Assembly (NCBI GenBank): GCA_009760855.2
Contig: WPIO01000109.1
Coordinates: 1,334,001-1,372,843, forward strand
Direction of reading: 5' to 3'
Length of the DNA: 38,843 nt
Origin: Cristatella mucedo
Lineage: Eukaryota; Bryozoa; Phylactolaemata; Cristatellidae
Each line of letters opens with the position of its first letter. Position 1 is the stretch's first letter. This document shows, piece after piece, positions 21,105-31,194 of this stretch. The translations under genes were made by a program, and so were the position numbers. The notes below the pieces were generated by a model. It was not told the origin of the DNA and ran no database searches. It worked only from the letters and a program-made list of their open reading frames with translations.

Positions 21105-22985
21105 CACTAGAATGCTGTTCCTCGGTTCCTGGCTGCACCTCAATGTCTGCATTTAAGCTGGTCACTAGCAATCTAGTCCTAAAGTTCGTATCGCAATCGA
21201 AGAAGACAACAAGTCCTGTGGACCCTATTCCCACTGTCCTGCTCCTACGTTGCATTGATCGGCGGCTGCCATGCATACCTGACATCATTATTATGTCATT
21301 AGTATCGGGTCATTTCCCAGCACCTTTAAAAAAAGCTGTAGTCAGGCCTGTTCTCAAGAAAGCAACACTAGACCAAGATAACTTGAGCAACTGCCGCCCA
21401 GTCTCCCTTCTACCATTCCTATCGAAGACACTGGAACGGATCGTGGGAGACCAGCTGAACTTATTTATCGAAACCTCACACCTTGCTAGTTAGTACCAGT
21501 CTGGCTTTAGAGCTAATCACTCCACAGAGTCAGCATTGCTTATGGTATAAACCAAATACTTAGGAATGCAGACATGGTTAGAGTGTCTCTGCTTGTTTTT
21601 CTCGATTTTTCGGCAGCTTTTAACACCGTCAATCATAAAGTTCTTCAAGAGCATCTCATCTCGCCTGGGCATCAGTGGCACTGCTCTGCAGTGGTTCGGG
21701 TCAAATCTCAGTGGGAGACTCCAGAGTATTGACGTGAATGGACTATGATCATCTGAAGTACCTCTAAAATGTGGAGTACCTTAGGGCTCCATGCTAGGTC
21801 CGGTTCTTTTCACGGTTTATACTCTCCCTCTTGCTGATGTGATTGCCAAGCAGGATGTAGGCTTTCACTTCTATGGGGATGACACTCAGTTTTACCTTTG
21901 CTTTGATCCCTCCCAGCCTTCGAGCACCTCAAATTCTCTAAACTCACTTGCTGCATGCATCGATGACATCCGCACATGGATGGCAGCACATTTTCTTAAA
22001 CTAAACGATGAGAGAACTAACTTACTAGTTATGGGCAGACTCAGGGCGATTTAGAGATTGAAAAGGCTGCCTCTAAAAATTGGCTCTGCCAGCATATCTG
22101 CTGTCGAATCACCTCGAAATCTAGATATCATCTTCCAAAGCGACCTCTCGTTAGACGACCATATCAGCTCGACCGTCAAATCTGCCTATTTTAAGCTTCA
22201 TACCATTGGTAAACTTCGGGCTTGTGTAGATAAGGATACCACGTCTAAGTTTATCCATTCATTCTTGACATCTCGTCTCGACTTCAGCAACTCACTGCTT
22301 AATGGCCTACCAGCATGAGCGATCAGGCGATTGCAGCTGGTGCAAAACTCTTCGGCTAGGCTTGTCTGTCGTGAGAATCGCAGTTCTCAGATTACTCCAC
22401 TTCTATCCGACCTGCACTGGCTACCAGTCAAGCAACAGATCGACTTCAAGGTTTTGTCGCTCACTTTTAGATCCCTTCATTCTATGGCTTCAGCCTATCT
22501 CTCCTACATACTGCCCCATCAGGCCAAGTATCGTACCACCTGCTTTTCGATATCCAACAGTCAAGAAATAAATCATACAAACCTTAAATCCTTTGGAGAC
22601 CATGCACTGCGTTCGTATGCTCCGTAAGCCTGGAACTTCCTCGCGACCTGCGTCAGAACATCCCCTAACCTGACCACATTTAAAAGGAACTTAAAAACGC
22701 ACCTAATTAGGACAGCATTTAGTGGGTCCCTGTGATTCGCCCTTCACGTGCTTATGCATGCTGACACTGGGCATGCTGCCACTAACCACATTTGCATGCA
22801 GACCCTGTGCATGTCAACCCTAACCATGAGATTCATTTACTTTTTTTTCAAGCATGATTTCACTTACCAGTCAATTGCATTTCCCTTCGTATCAAATGTA
22901 AATCATCTAGGAAGAAATTAGGTTCGCTGAGGGCACTTTATCAAGTACATTATTGTTAGTATTATTATTTATTATGCTTAAGAAT
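21105..22985 (+). mobile_element. CR1/L2/Rex1-type LINE, 5'-truncated, pseudogenised ORF2 (copy B)
   Basis: Frames joined across stops and shifts give the C-terminal two thirds of a CR1-like ORF2. In order they show VRPVLKKATLD and NCRPVSLLPFLSKTLER (RT motifs 0-1), YQSGFRANHSTESALL after a TAG at 21491, motif A as AAFNTVNH with the catalytic Asp replaced by Asn, a one-base deletion near 21650, SEVPLKCGVP-stop-GSMLGPVLF (motif B), and FYGDDTQFYL at about 21872 (motif C; family norm YADD). The connection and C-terminal region follow: DIRTWMAAHFLKLN, RLDFSNSLLNGLP, SARLVCR and FKRNLKTHL. ORF2 ends at about 22733 with AFSGSL, and a 3' UTR of about 240 bp ends in the remnant hairpin and an ATT-rich tail (about 22950-22985). 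The endonuclease domain is absent. Inactive. Confidence 0.9.
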
Positions 22986-23010
22986 CGCTGAAGCGATGGC
23001 CACACTCTAA

Positions 23011-23315
23011 TGCCTGTGCTATACACGATCGTTGCTTCTGCTGTAGTTATCAAAGCACCTGAAACTAAAGCACATGCCTCTCCAGTGGCGAAAAGTTAAG
23101 CCGTTAAAGCAGTGCAGCGTCGGACCACTAATGCGATTTATATTTCGTGTCATCTACTGCGATTGATTGGGCTCCCATAAGTTCCGGTTGAGAGGAATAA
23201 TGGAGAGTCTCGTTTTTGGGGCACGTTTACCCATTTCGTCTCCGTGAGACTTCCACTAGAATAGCCTTTGCCGGAGCTTTGTTCTTACGGCAACTGGCAA
23301 CAGAGAATAGTTTAA
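23011..23315 (+). repeat. LTR-like direct repeat, left copy
   Basis: This aligns by eye with 24802-25040. Shared blocks are TGCCTGTG at the start, CACCTGA, GCACATGCCTC/GCACGTGCCTC, CAGTGGC, AGCCGTTAAAGCAGTGCAGCG against AGCCATTGAAGCAGGGCAGCG, TATATTTCGTGTCATCT (identical), GAGAGTCTCG, CACTAG, and AACAGAG-A-AGT. It begins immediately after LINE copy B. The left copy lacks the TATA box seen in the right copy. It could be the 5' LTR of a small nonautonomous LTR element, or simply one of two dispersed repeats. Confidence 0.45.
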
Positions 23316-24801
23316 TCGAGCCAAAAAGAGTACCAGACCATCAACGGTCTAGACGTGACGTCTATGCTGAGTTACAAAATGTTTAATGGCAGTCCACACT
23401 TCATTCTTGGCTTCTACCACTTGGAAGGCCCTAGCGAGGCTAAATATTGGTAAGCTGCGAAACAATGTCTGGCCAGTATGTCTTGACGATAAGGCGATAC
23501 ATGGTTGGGATAATCGGCCGGTCGAAGTCAACCAAGATTACCACCAGCTGCAAAGTGAGTTAATGCTGATCTACTCATGGTTGACGGATGAGGAGGCTGA
23601 CTTTGAGGCCCAGAGCTTTCGGCTGGAGCAGGAGCCGCTCACTGGAGCCGAGACTGGGACAGAGCTAGGCGACGAGCCAGCTTCATTGCAGGTTGATCCT
23701 ATCGTCACCAGCCAGCAGGAGTCCGACAAGCGAGCGGATCTCATTTAGCTGCCGTCGGCGGCAATAGAGGTAGAGGAAGCAGATATGAAACCGCTTCCTA
23801 TATAGTAGCCGAACAATCGTAGAGCGCCAGAACAAAGTAAGTTCGCAGCAGCAGCTGCCAAAGACGAAGGAGGTTCAGCATTTCACGACTTCCAGAGGCA
23901 AAGCAGTAGTGGCGAGCAGAGAGGTGATAGTTGCTTAATGAAAGGCCCAGGTGGCCCAAGCGAGCGACGTCTTGGCAGTAAAGAACTCCAGCGACAGCAT
24001 TGCAGCTGCAGAGAGTGTAACGGTAAAATAAAAGTACCCGAGAGAGCGATGTCTCGGCCACGGAACTCAGAGGCGTGAGCTTTTTGGTGGTGCAGAGCAA
24101 GCGTCTCGGCCCCGAATACAGAGGACATCCTAAGATTGCAGTAAGTGGCATGGCGATAGTAGCCTGCTACCAGGCTCAGACAGTCCATGACAGTGGCGTT
24201 CCGGGGCTCGTGGGTGCTTCATGGCTGCACCAAGGAAAGGGAAGCCCCGACGAGCGAGTTCTTGCATTGTCAACGGCCTCTGTATTCTATAGTATACATG
24301 AAGCATAAGTGAGCTAGCGTATATACAGACCAGCCGTCGCACCTGTTCCCCGGGAGCAAGTGGCGTTAAGAGCTAAGAGGCTGGGTAGCCTGCCTATGGG
24401 CCTTGGCACTGGCAGAAAGTCAATTTCGAGGTAAGGGCAGAGTCACGTGCCGGCCAGGAGCCTGCCCTTCGGACGAACGGACTATCTGGTTGGGGTGGAA
24501 CCAGGTGACGACAATGACACACCCACAGCTTCCCCAGTGAAGTGACAAGAGCCTCGAAGCTGCGAAGCGCAGCAGTCACAGGGTCACCACTGCACCAAAA
24601 TCTCGTCTGTCACACGAGCCATCGGCCATCGGAGCTTGCTCGGAGGTGACAACCCGCTGGACATGACAAAGCCTGATCAGGCAGAGGAGGAAGAGGCAAG
24701 GAGCCAATGGCTACCCAGCATTCCAGTCGCGAGTGCTGCTAGACCCCAACTCGGCAGGTGGATAATGAAATCTATTTCCTGTTAAGGAGGCATAATGTGT
24801 G
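23316..24801 (+). other. interval between the LTR-like repeats
   Basis: No reverse transcriptase, integrase, protease or RNase H motif was seen. A 120-codon frame at 23386-23748 is acidic in its second half (GAETGTELGDEPAS) and may be a gag-like remnant or chance. A purine-rich stretch, GAGGAGGAAGAGGC near 24683, and TTAAGGAGG at 24782, just before the right repeat, could be polypurine-tract remnants. No convincing tRNA primer-binding site follows the left repeat. If this is one element, it is nonautonomous. Confidence 0.3.
23386..23748 (+). CDS. hypothetical 120-residue acidic frame
   Basis: Open from ATG 23386 to TAG 23746. The N-terminal half is neutral, with TTWKALARLNIGKLRN and a Trp/Tyr-containing middle part. 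The C-terminal half is strongly acidic. I recognise no domain, signal peptide or membrane segment. It lies entirely between the two LTR-like repeats, so an internal remnant of that element is possible. Chance openness cannot be excluded at this length. Confidence 0.25.
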   Translation: MAVHTSFLASTTWKALARLNIGKLRNNVWPVCLDDKAIHGWDNRPVEVNQDYHQLQSELMLIYSWLTDEEADFEAQSFRLEQEPLTGAETGTELGDEPASLQVDPIVTSQQESDKRADLI

Positions 24802-25040
24802 TGCCTGTGACTTCTACTACAAGTAGCAAAACACCTGACACAAACGCACGTGCCTCAACAGTGGCTAATAGCTAAGCCATTGAAGCAGGGCAGCGTTGGA
24901 TCACAAATGCAGCCTATATTTCGTGTCATCTGCTGCGAATGATTAGACTGCCAGATGTGTTGGTTAAAAGGTATAAAAGAGAGTCTCGCTCACCACTAGC
25001 GTTCGAGGCACTGCATGCTATTAACAGAGGACAGTTTTCA
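24802..25040 (+). repeat. LTR-like direct repeat, right copy, with TATA box
   Basis: This is the partner of 23011-23315. It contains TATAAAA at 24972-24978, shortly before the shared GAGAGTCTCG, as expected for the U3/R junction of an LTR promoter. A short purine run, AAGGAGG, precedes it. Target-site duplication was not recognised. Confidence 0.45.
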
Positions 25041-25930
25041 ACGATTCACTTATAGTGTGGGTTCCCTTGTGGTAGCCAAGTATATTGATCTTACGCTGTA
25101 ATAGAAGAAGAGGAGAGGAAAGCCTGTACAGAATAGCACATACATTTACTCTTTAGTACAAAGAAGAAACAACTTATACAGGTTCTGTACCCTACCTTAT
25201 TTACTCAGTCTTTTTCATTGGTATTTAACGTTAACCGAACAACAACTGTGTCCATTAGCTAGTGATGACGTGCATTGCATTAATACGACATAGCATAAAG
25301 CCTAATGCAGAGCAAACAAATTCTCATTGTGCTGGATTGCTGTATAGGTAATAACACAGCGGAAGCAACGGAAGTGACATGGAGGCAGCTGCATGGGGCG
25401 ATCAGAATGAAAGATCAACAGAGCTGCGAGAGAGGGAATGTGGTTGCTATGCAAGAATGGTTAAAGTGGGCACCCTGGTCTAAGAAGTGCACTATTTCGG
25501 GTTGACAGACGTCCGTTAACTGAAATACAGTGGGCTCGTGCACTGTGTCGTGAAAGAAACTTGGAACCTCTGGGAGACCGCTAAACCTACTCTTGGGCAT
25601 TAGAAAAATGATTTATGGGGGAGTTCTGCAAAGCACAAAAACTTGAAAAATCTTCCGAAAGAACAGGAATGACTGTCAGTCGACAAGCTTATGAAGACTA
25701 CAGTAGTACATACCAATTGATCCAGGTGAGCGCAAAATCTAGCTTCTGTTAAAATATTGTTAAATCACTGTAGCATAATCCAAAAATGCTAATGTCGACG
25801 ATCAACCATCTGAAATGCTTTCAGATTAGCTCCGTACCTGATGATCCTTGATATGATCTAGCCAATCGCTTCTCTCTATTCTTTTTGCAGGAGAGAGAAA
25901 AGATGATGGAGTCCATCCCTGCGATTACAA
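25041..25930. other. no gene recognised
   Basis: A 66-codon frame (25305-25505) is present without any motif. Nothing else is supported. Confidence 0.35.
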
Positions 25931-25939
25931 TATCCCTCT

Positions 25940-26850
25940 CTATATGATGTTCCCCGATTCCTGACCGCACCTCAATTTCTTCATTTAAGTAGGTTGATAG
26001 TAATCTCGCCCTAAAGCTCATATCGCAATCAAAGCAGACGACAAGTCCTTAACCCTATTCCAACCGTACTACCCTTACCCTGCATTGATCTGCTGCTGTC
26101 ATGCATAACAAAAATCAATTATATGCCATTAGCATCCAGTAATGTCCCAGAATCTTTCGAAAAACACGTAGTGAGGTCACTTCTTAAGAATGAAACACTA
26201 GACCGAGAGAACTTGAGCAACTAACGCTCAGTATTCCTTCTACCATTCCTATCAATGACACTGGTACGGGTCGTGGCTGACAAGATTAACTCATATCTTG
26301 AAATTTCAAAACGTGCTCATAAGATTAAGTCCGGCTTCAGAGCTGATCAATCCACACAGTCAGCATTGCATGGGGTATACAACCACTTACATAGGAATGC
26401 AGCCATGGGTAGAGTGTCTCAACTTGTTGTTCTCGATCATTCGGCAGCTTTTGATAGTGTCGATAACAAAGTTCTTCTAGAGCACCTTTCATCTCGCCAC
26501 GGCATCACTGGCACTGCTCTACAATGATCCAGGTGCTATTACAGTGGGAGACTCCAGAGTACGGAGGTGTACGATATGAGGTCATCCGAGATACCTCTGA
26601 AATCTGGAGTACCTTAGGGCTACATGCTAGGTCCTGTTCTTTTCACGGTTGATACTCTCCCTCTTGCTGATGTGATTGCCAAGCACAATCTAGGCTTTAC
26701 ATTTAAGCGGATGGGACTCAGTTGAACCTCTGTTTTGATCCCTCCCACCCTTCGAGCACCTCGAGATCTCTGAACTCACTTGCTGCATGGATTAATCACA
26801 GCAGCAGATAGAATGCCCCAAATTTTCTAAAACTAAACGATGATAAAACT
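25940..26850 (+). mobile_element. CR1/L2-type LINE fragment, truncated at both ends (copy C1)
   Basis: This covers the same ORF2 region as the start of copy B. Readable blocks are SLLPFLS, FRADQSTQSALHGVYNHL, and motif A as SAAFDSVDN with the catalytic Asp kept. GITGTALQ and a decayed GSMLGPVLF-equivalent (with a stop at 26614) follow. Motif C is destroyed near 26705, where YADD has become an ADG reading after a one-base loss. The copy breaks off after FLK-LNDDKT at about 26850, where sequence from an earlier ORF2 position begins. It has no 3' UTR of its own. Inactive. Confidence 0.85.
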
Positions 26851-26852
26851 AC

Positions 26853-28590
26853 TCCTGCTGCCATGCATAACTAACATCTTTAATATGCCATTAGCCTCAG
26901 GTCATGTCCTTGCTCGTTTAAAAAAAGCTGTAGTCAGGCCACTTCTCAAGAAAGCTACACTAGATAAGAGAACTTAAGCAACTACCGCCCAGTCTCTCTT
27001 TTACCATTCCTATCAAAGACACTGGAACGGGTCGTGGCAGACCAGCTGAACTCATATATCGACACCTCACACCTTGCTAATAAGTTTCACTCTCGCTTTA
27101 GAGAAAATCACTCCACAGAGTCAGCATTGCTTAGGGTATACAACAATCTATCAAGTGCAATATCAAGTGCAATATTATATATCTACTTAGGAATGCAGGA
27201 ATGCGTAGAGTGTATCTGCTTGCTTTGCTTGATCTTCCGGCAGCTTTTAAAACCATTGATCACACAGTTCTTCTAGAACGCTTCTCATTTCGCCTGGACA
27301 TCACTGGCACTGCTCTGCAGTTGTTCAGGTCCTATCTCAGTGGGAGACCCCAGAGTATCGGCGTGAATGGACTAAGATCATCTGAAGTGCCACTGAAACA
27401 TGGAGTACCTCAGGGCTCTATGCTAGGTCTGGTTCTATTCACGGTTTCAACTCTCCCTGTTTCTGATGTGATTACCAAGCGCAATCTAGGCTTTCACTTC
27501 TATGCAGATGAAAATCAGTTGTACCTTCGCTCTGATCTCTCCCAGCCTTCGAGAACCTCAAATTCTCTCAACTCACTTGCTCCTTGCATTGATGACATCC
27601 GCACATGGAAAGCAGCACGTTTTCTAAAACTAAACGACGAATAAACTAATAGCTAGTTGTTGGCAAACAGAGTGAGATTCGGAGATTAGAAAGGCTGAAT
27701 GTCAAAGTTGGTGCTACCAGCATATCTCCGGTTGAATCAGCTCGAAATAAAGGTATCATATTCCAAAGCGACTTCTCGTAATACGACCATATCAGCTCGA
27801 CAATCGAAACTGCAAATTTTCAGCTTATAACGTGGCTGAAATTAGGGCTTGTTTAGACAAGGAGACCACGTTTAAGTTGGTCCATGCATTCACGACATCC
27901 CGTCTCGACTTCTGGAAGTCACTACTTACTGGCCAACCATCATGTGCGATCAGGCGATTGCAGCTGGTGCAAAGCTCTACAGCAAGGCTTGTCGGTCTTG
28001 AGCATGGCAGTTGCCACATCACATCACTTCTCGCCGACCAGCAGTGGTTACTATTCAAGCAACGAATCGACTTTATGGATTCGTCACTCACTTTTAGGTT
28101 ACTTTATTATCTGTCTCCAATCTGTATGTGAGATCTACTTCCCCTCCCGGCTAAACTTTGTACCACCTCCTTTTCGCAATCCAACAGTTTACTAATACCT
28201 CTATAAACTTCAAATACTTTGGACGCCGTGCATTGAGTTCTTATGCTCCCAAAGCCTGGAACTCACACCTGATTTGCGTAAGAACATACCCTGACTAGAC
28301 AACGTGTTAAAACATTTTAAAAACATACCTATATAGGATTGAAGTTAGTGGTTCCGTGTGATTCGTCGTTTGTCTAATTCTGCATGCAGGCTCTGTGCCT
28401 GCTGCCATTAACCCATTTCCATGCTGACCGTGTGCATGTGACCCATAATCACGTTATTCATTTTGATCTAGCATGATATTAGTCTCCATTCAATTGCGGT
28501 TGCCATAGCATCAAATGTGAAGCAGCTAGAAAGAGATTGAGTTCTCTGAGGGTGCTTTGTAGAGAGCATTATTGATATTACAATTATTGT
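26853..28590 (+). mobile_element. CR1/L2-type LINE, 5'-truncated, pseudogenised (copy C2)
   Basis: It starts abruptly at the LLPCI...NIFNMPLASGH part of the RT domain, fused to copy C1. It continues through KKAVVRPLLKKATLD, ADQLNSYIDTSHL and FRENHSTESALL. A 147-codon open frame (27201-27644) carries motif A as LLDLPAAFKTIDH (catalytic Asp replaced by Lys), an intact HGVPQGSMLG motif B and FYADENQLYL in motif C (second Asp replaced by Glu). A TAA follows NDE at 27642. Downstream pieces (SRLDFWKSLL, SSTARLVGLEHG, KAWN) and the shared 3' UTR end near 28590 in an ATT-rich tail. Loss of two catalytic carboxylates makes it inactive. Confidence 0.9.
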
Positions 28591-28599
28591 AAATAATGT

Positions 28600-29500
28600 G
28601 TCTGTGCAGATGGACATTATCAGTTTGGGCGAGAGTTTTGTGCATACGGTCACTTAAAAGCTGGGTGTCGGGATTTCTGTCGAGACTGGTAACCGCTATG
28701 TTGAAGTCAGCCGCTGCACCCCAATGATGTTTCGTATGGGCTACATGCGAAAGTGATGGGTAGCTTGGCTAGGGATCGCGTTTCTGCACGATTTTCAGGG
28801 CTAAGGCGATCTTTAAGAGTTAGTGGACTGTTCCAAATGAGCTGTTATGACATCGGCTCTAAGACTTCCTAGCCACAGAAGCAGGGCCTTCATGGTGAGC
28901 ACTGGTGATTGCAAATCCGTAAGAATTGCTACTGCAACATTGGGCTCGAAGCACGGCTAAGCATGGCCAGCAATTCGTTTATGCTGCCTCGATGTGGAGA
29001 GTTAAATAGCCCGTCAGTAGCAGAGAATGGCAATTTCATGAACAATGGGCCTCATAACAAAACCTGCCAATTCTAAAAAGGTCCATATTTTGAACGTGAA
29101 AGATGTCCTATACCACAGTGAGGAAAAATAATTGCCTCGGCACCAGCTCACTGCTGGCTTCAAAGACTGAAATACATCTCACTTGCTTGGAACCAAATGC
29201 ACCAGTCACCGATAGTCTCTTCAATAGACGCTTGTTTATGTATACACGCTAGATTGTGACACGGAGACTTCGCAGCCAACGTAGCCTACGGTAATGTCTA
29301 TAAGACGGAGCCCTTTCGTAATCTAGCAGCTTTGGCTGGCACAAGTTCAAGAACCATCTAAATCAGGTCTTTACGGGTGTGTGGTCGCCTAAGTTTCTCC
29401 TAGTGCAAGAATAGTCTTTTTTGCATTATAGGTTTCTCGTTCGGGTGAGTGCAGAACGTTAAAAGTGAAGGTAGCAGCACCACCCACCAACTGAAGCCAT
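28600..29500. other. no gene recognised
   Basis: Stops are frequent in all frames, and no shared repeat or RNA gene was noticed. Confidence 0.4.
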
Positions 29501-29502
29501 AA

Positions 29503-30010
29503 TGCACCCCCGGAAGCCGGCACGAGATCAGCTGTGCCTTTGCAAGCGAAACATTTTGGGCGAGGCTGCCAGTTTGTGTAAGCATCCCTCTCCGAGGTCC
29601 CCAAAGCTACCGTCGACGACGCCACGAAGCTACGCTCGTCCTCTGGATCGTCGCTGGCCTAGGGCTGCCTGAAACCCCTTCTTGGAAGTGCTGGCTTCGG
29701 CTTCAGCTTCCACAGCAGCCACGGCTTGTACCGCATGCAGCTCCGGCTCACCTTGGCGTTGACCTACGACGACGCTATTTACACGAAATAAGCTAGCTTG
29801 TTGGTAACGTCGGCTGCAATCCTCGCTCGTCCTGACGGGGCGCCTACTACCAAGCTCGTGCCACTCGAAAGCCCAGCATTCCAAGGCCCGTAGCCGGAAA
29901 CGCTCCGAAGCTCAGGTCTGCCTGTCGATTTCGTGCCGAACCCGAGTAACTTCCCCGGCTCGGTCAAGCTGTTGATGTATTGAAGTTGCCGTACGATCCT
30001 CAAATGAGGA
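29503..30010. promoter_or_regulatory. CpG-rich patch, possible CpG island or remnant of a GC-rich coding segment
   Basis: CpG dinucleotides are visibly dense here (for example around 29610-29640 and 29760-29960), in contrast with the TG/CA-rich, CpG-poor remainder. Several frames are open at once. On the plus strand one runs from 29503 to about 29793 without ATG. On the minus strand there are 74-codon (30003-29779) and 84-codon (29884-29630) frames, and a third (29625-29389) with CFACKGT, which faintly resembles a gag zinc knuckle but lacks its histidine and last cysteine. No protein family is recognised. It could be an unmethylated promoter region, a young transferred segment or a coding remnant. 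Confidence 0.3.
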
Positions 30011-30240
30011 CCAATGATACATGCGACTTCGCAGGGTCCGTAGTGTAACTAAATATAACTCCGTCGGTATTTCTCCTGAGTACGTAGGCTAAGTGGCAGT
30101 AACTCAGTACAGTTGTCTGCCACACACTCAATGACTAAGCGACTTTCCGTGCTTGTGCTATGGCCAACAAACAGCATCTGAAGCAACAAAGACAGCATAA
30201 GAGAAGCGCAGCTGAGACAGGAGGGCAGTCGACGAAGTGA

Positions 30241-31050
30241 GTAATAATAACAATGATTATAATAATGCACTTGATAAAGCACCCTCAAAGAACTCAATCT
30301 CTTTCTAGGCGCTTTAAATTTGCTGCAAATGGAAATGCAATTGAATGGTGAGTAATACCATGCTTGATAAACAACATGAAAAACATGGTTAGAGGTGAAA
30401 TGCACCAAGTCACCATACAAATGTGGTTAGTGACAGCATATACAGTGTCAGCATGCATAAGCACATGAAGGACGAATCACAGGGACCCACTAAATGCTGT
30501 CCTAAATAGGTGTGTTTTTAAGTTTTTTTTAAATATGGTCAAGTCTGAGAATGTTCGGATGTAAGTGTGAAGGGAGTTCCAGGCTTGGCGAGCATGCGAA
30601 CCAAATGCATGGTCTCCAAAGGATTCGAGGTTTGTACGAGGTATACGTAGACTTTGGGATTTTGAAAAGCTGGTGGTACAATGCATGGCCGGCTGGGGGA
30701 GTAGATCTGAGAGATAAGTTGGAGCCAACGAATGGACTGTGCTGAAAGTGAGCGACATAACCTTGAAGTCCATCTGTTGCTTTACTGGTAGCCAGTGCAG
30801 GTCGGTGAGAAGTGTTGTGAGGTGGCTACTACGACACTCACACCGACATGCCTAGTTGTGGAGTTTTGCAATAGCTGCAGTCGCCTGATCGCACATGCTG
30901 GTAGGCCAGTAAGCAGTGAGTTACAGAAATAGAGACGGAATGTTATGAATGCATGGACCAATATAGACGTGGTATCCTTATCTAAGCAATCCTGAGCTTT
31001 AGCAATCTTATGTAGCAGAAAGTAGGAAGATTTGGATGTTGACAGATTTA
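30241..31050 (-). mobile_element. CR1/L2-type LINE, 5'-truncated (copy D)
   Basis: The minus strand encodes the C-terminal part of ORF2: a region equivalent to the SSYF...CLDKDTTS part of copy B, then ACAIRRLQLLQNS, MDFKVMSLTFSTVHSLAPTY, ESFGDHAF and KKNLKTHLFRTAFSGSL. A 98-codon stretch (30773-30477) is uninterrupted. The shared 3' UTR follows, with the hairpin (stem AAAGCGCC with GGTGCTTT, one G-U pair) and an ATT-rich tail at 30241-30267. RT motifs are absent. It lies tail to tail with copies C1/C2. Confidence 0.9.
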
Positions 31051-31194
31051 ACAGATTTGAAAGAGTAATTTAGCAGTAGCAGCTCAGGGTTGCTGGAGTT
31101 AATGTGCCTCAGTCAGCAGGAGAACAGATGTTGATGTGTTGTCGCAGGTGGTCCGTGTCAGAAGACGGACTCGACAACACGGGTTTTTGCTTAG

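Noticed and set aside
22302-22627. Two overlapping frames as separate genes
   Set aside because: One is the LINE ORF2 C-terminal region and the other is its shadow in another frame.
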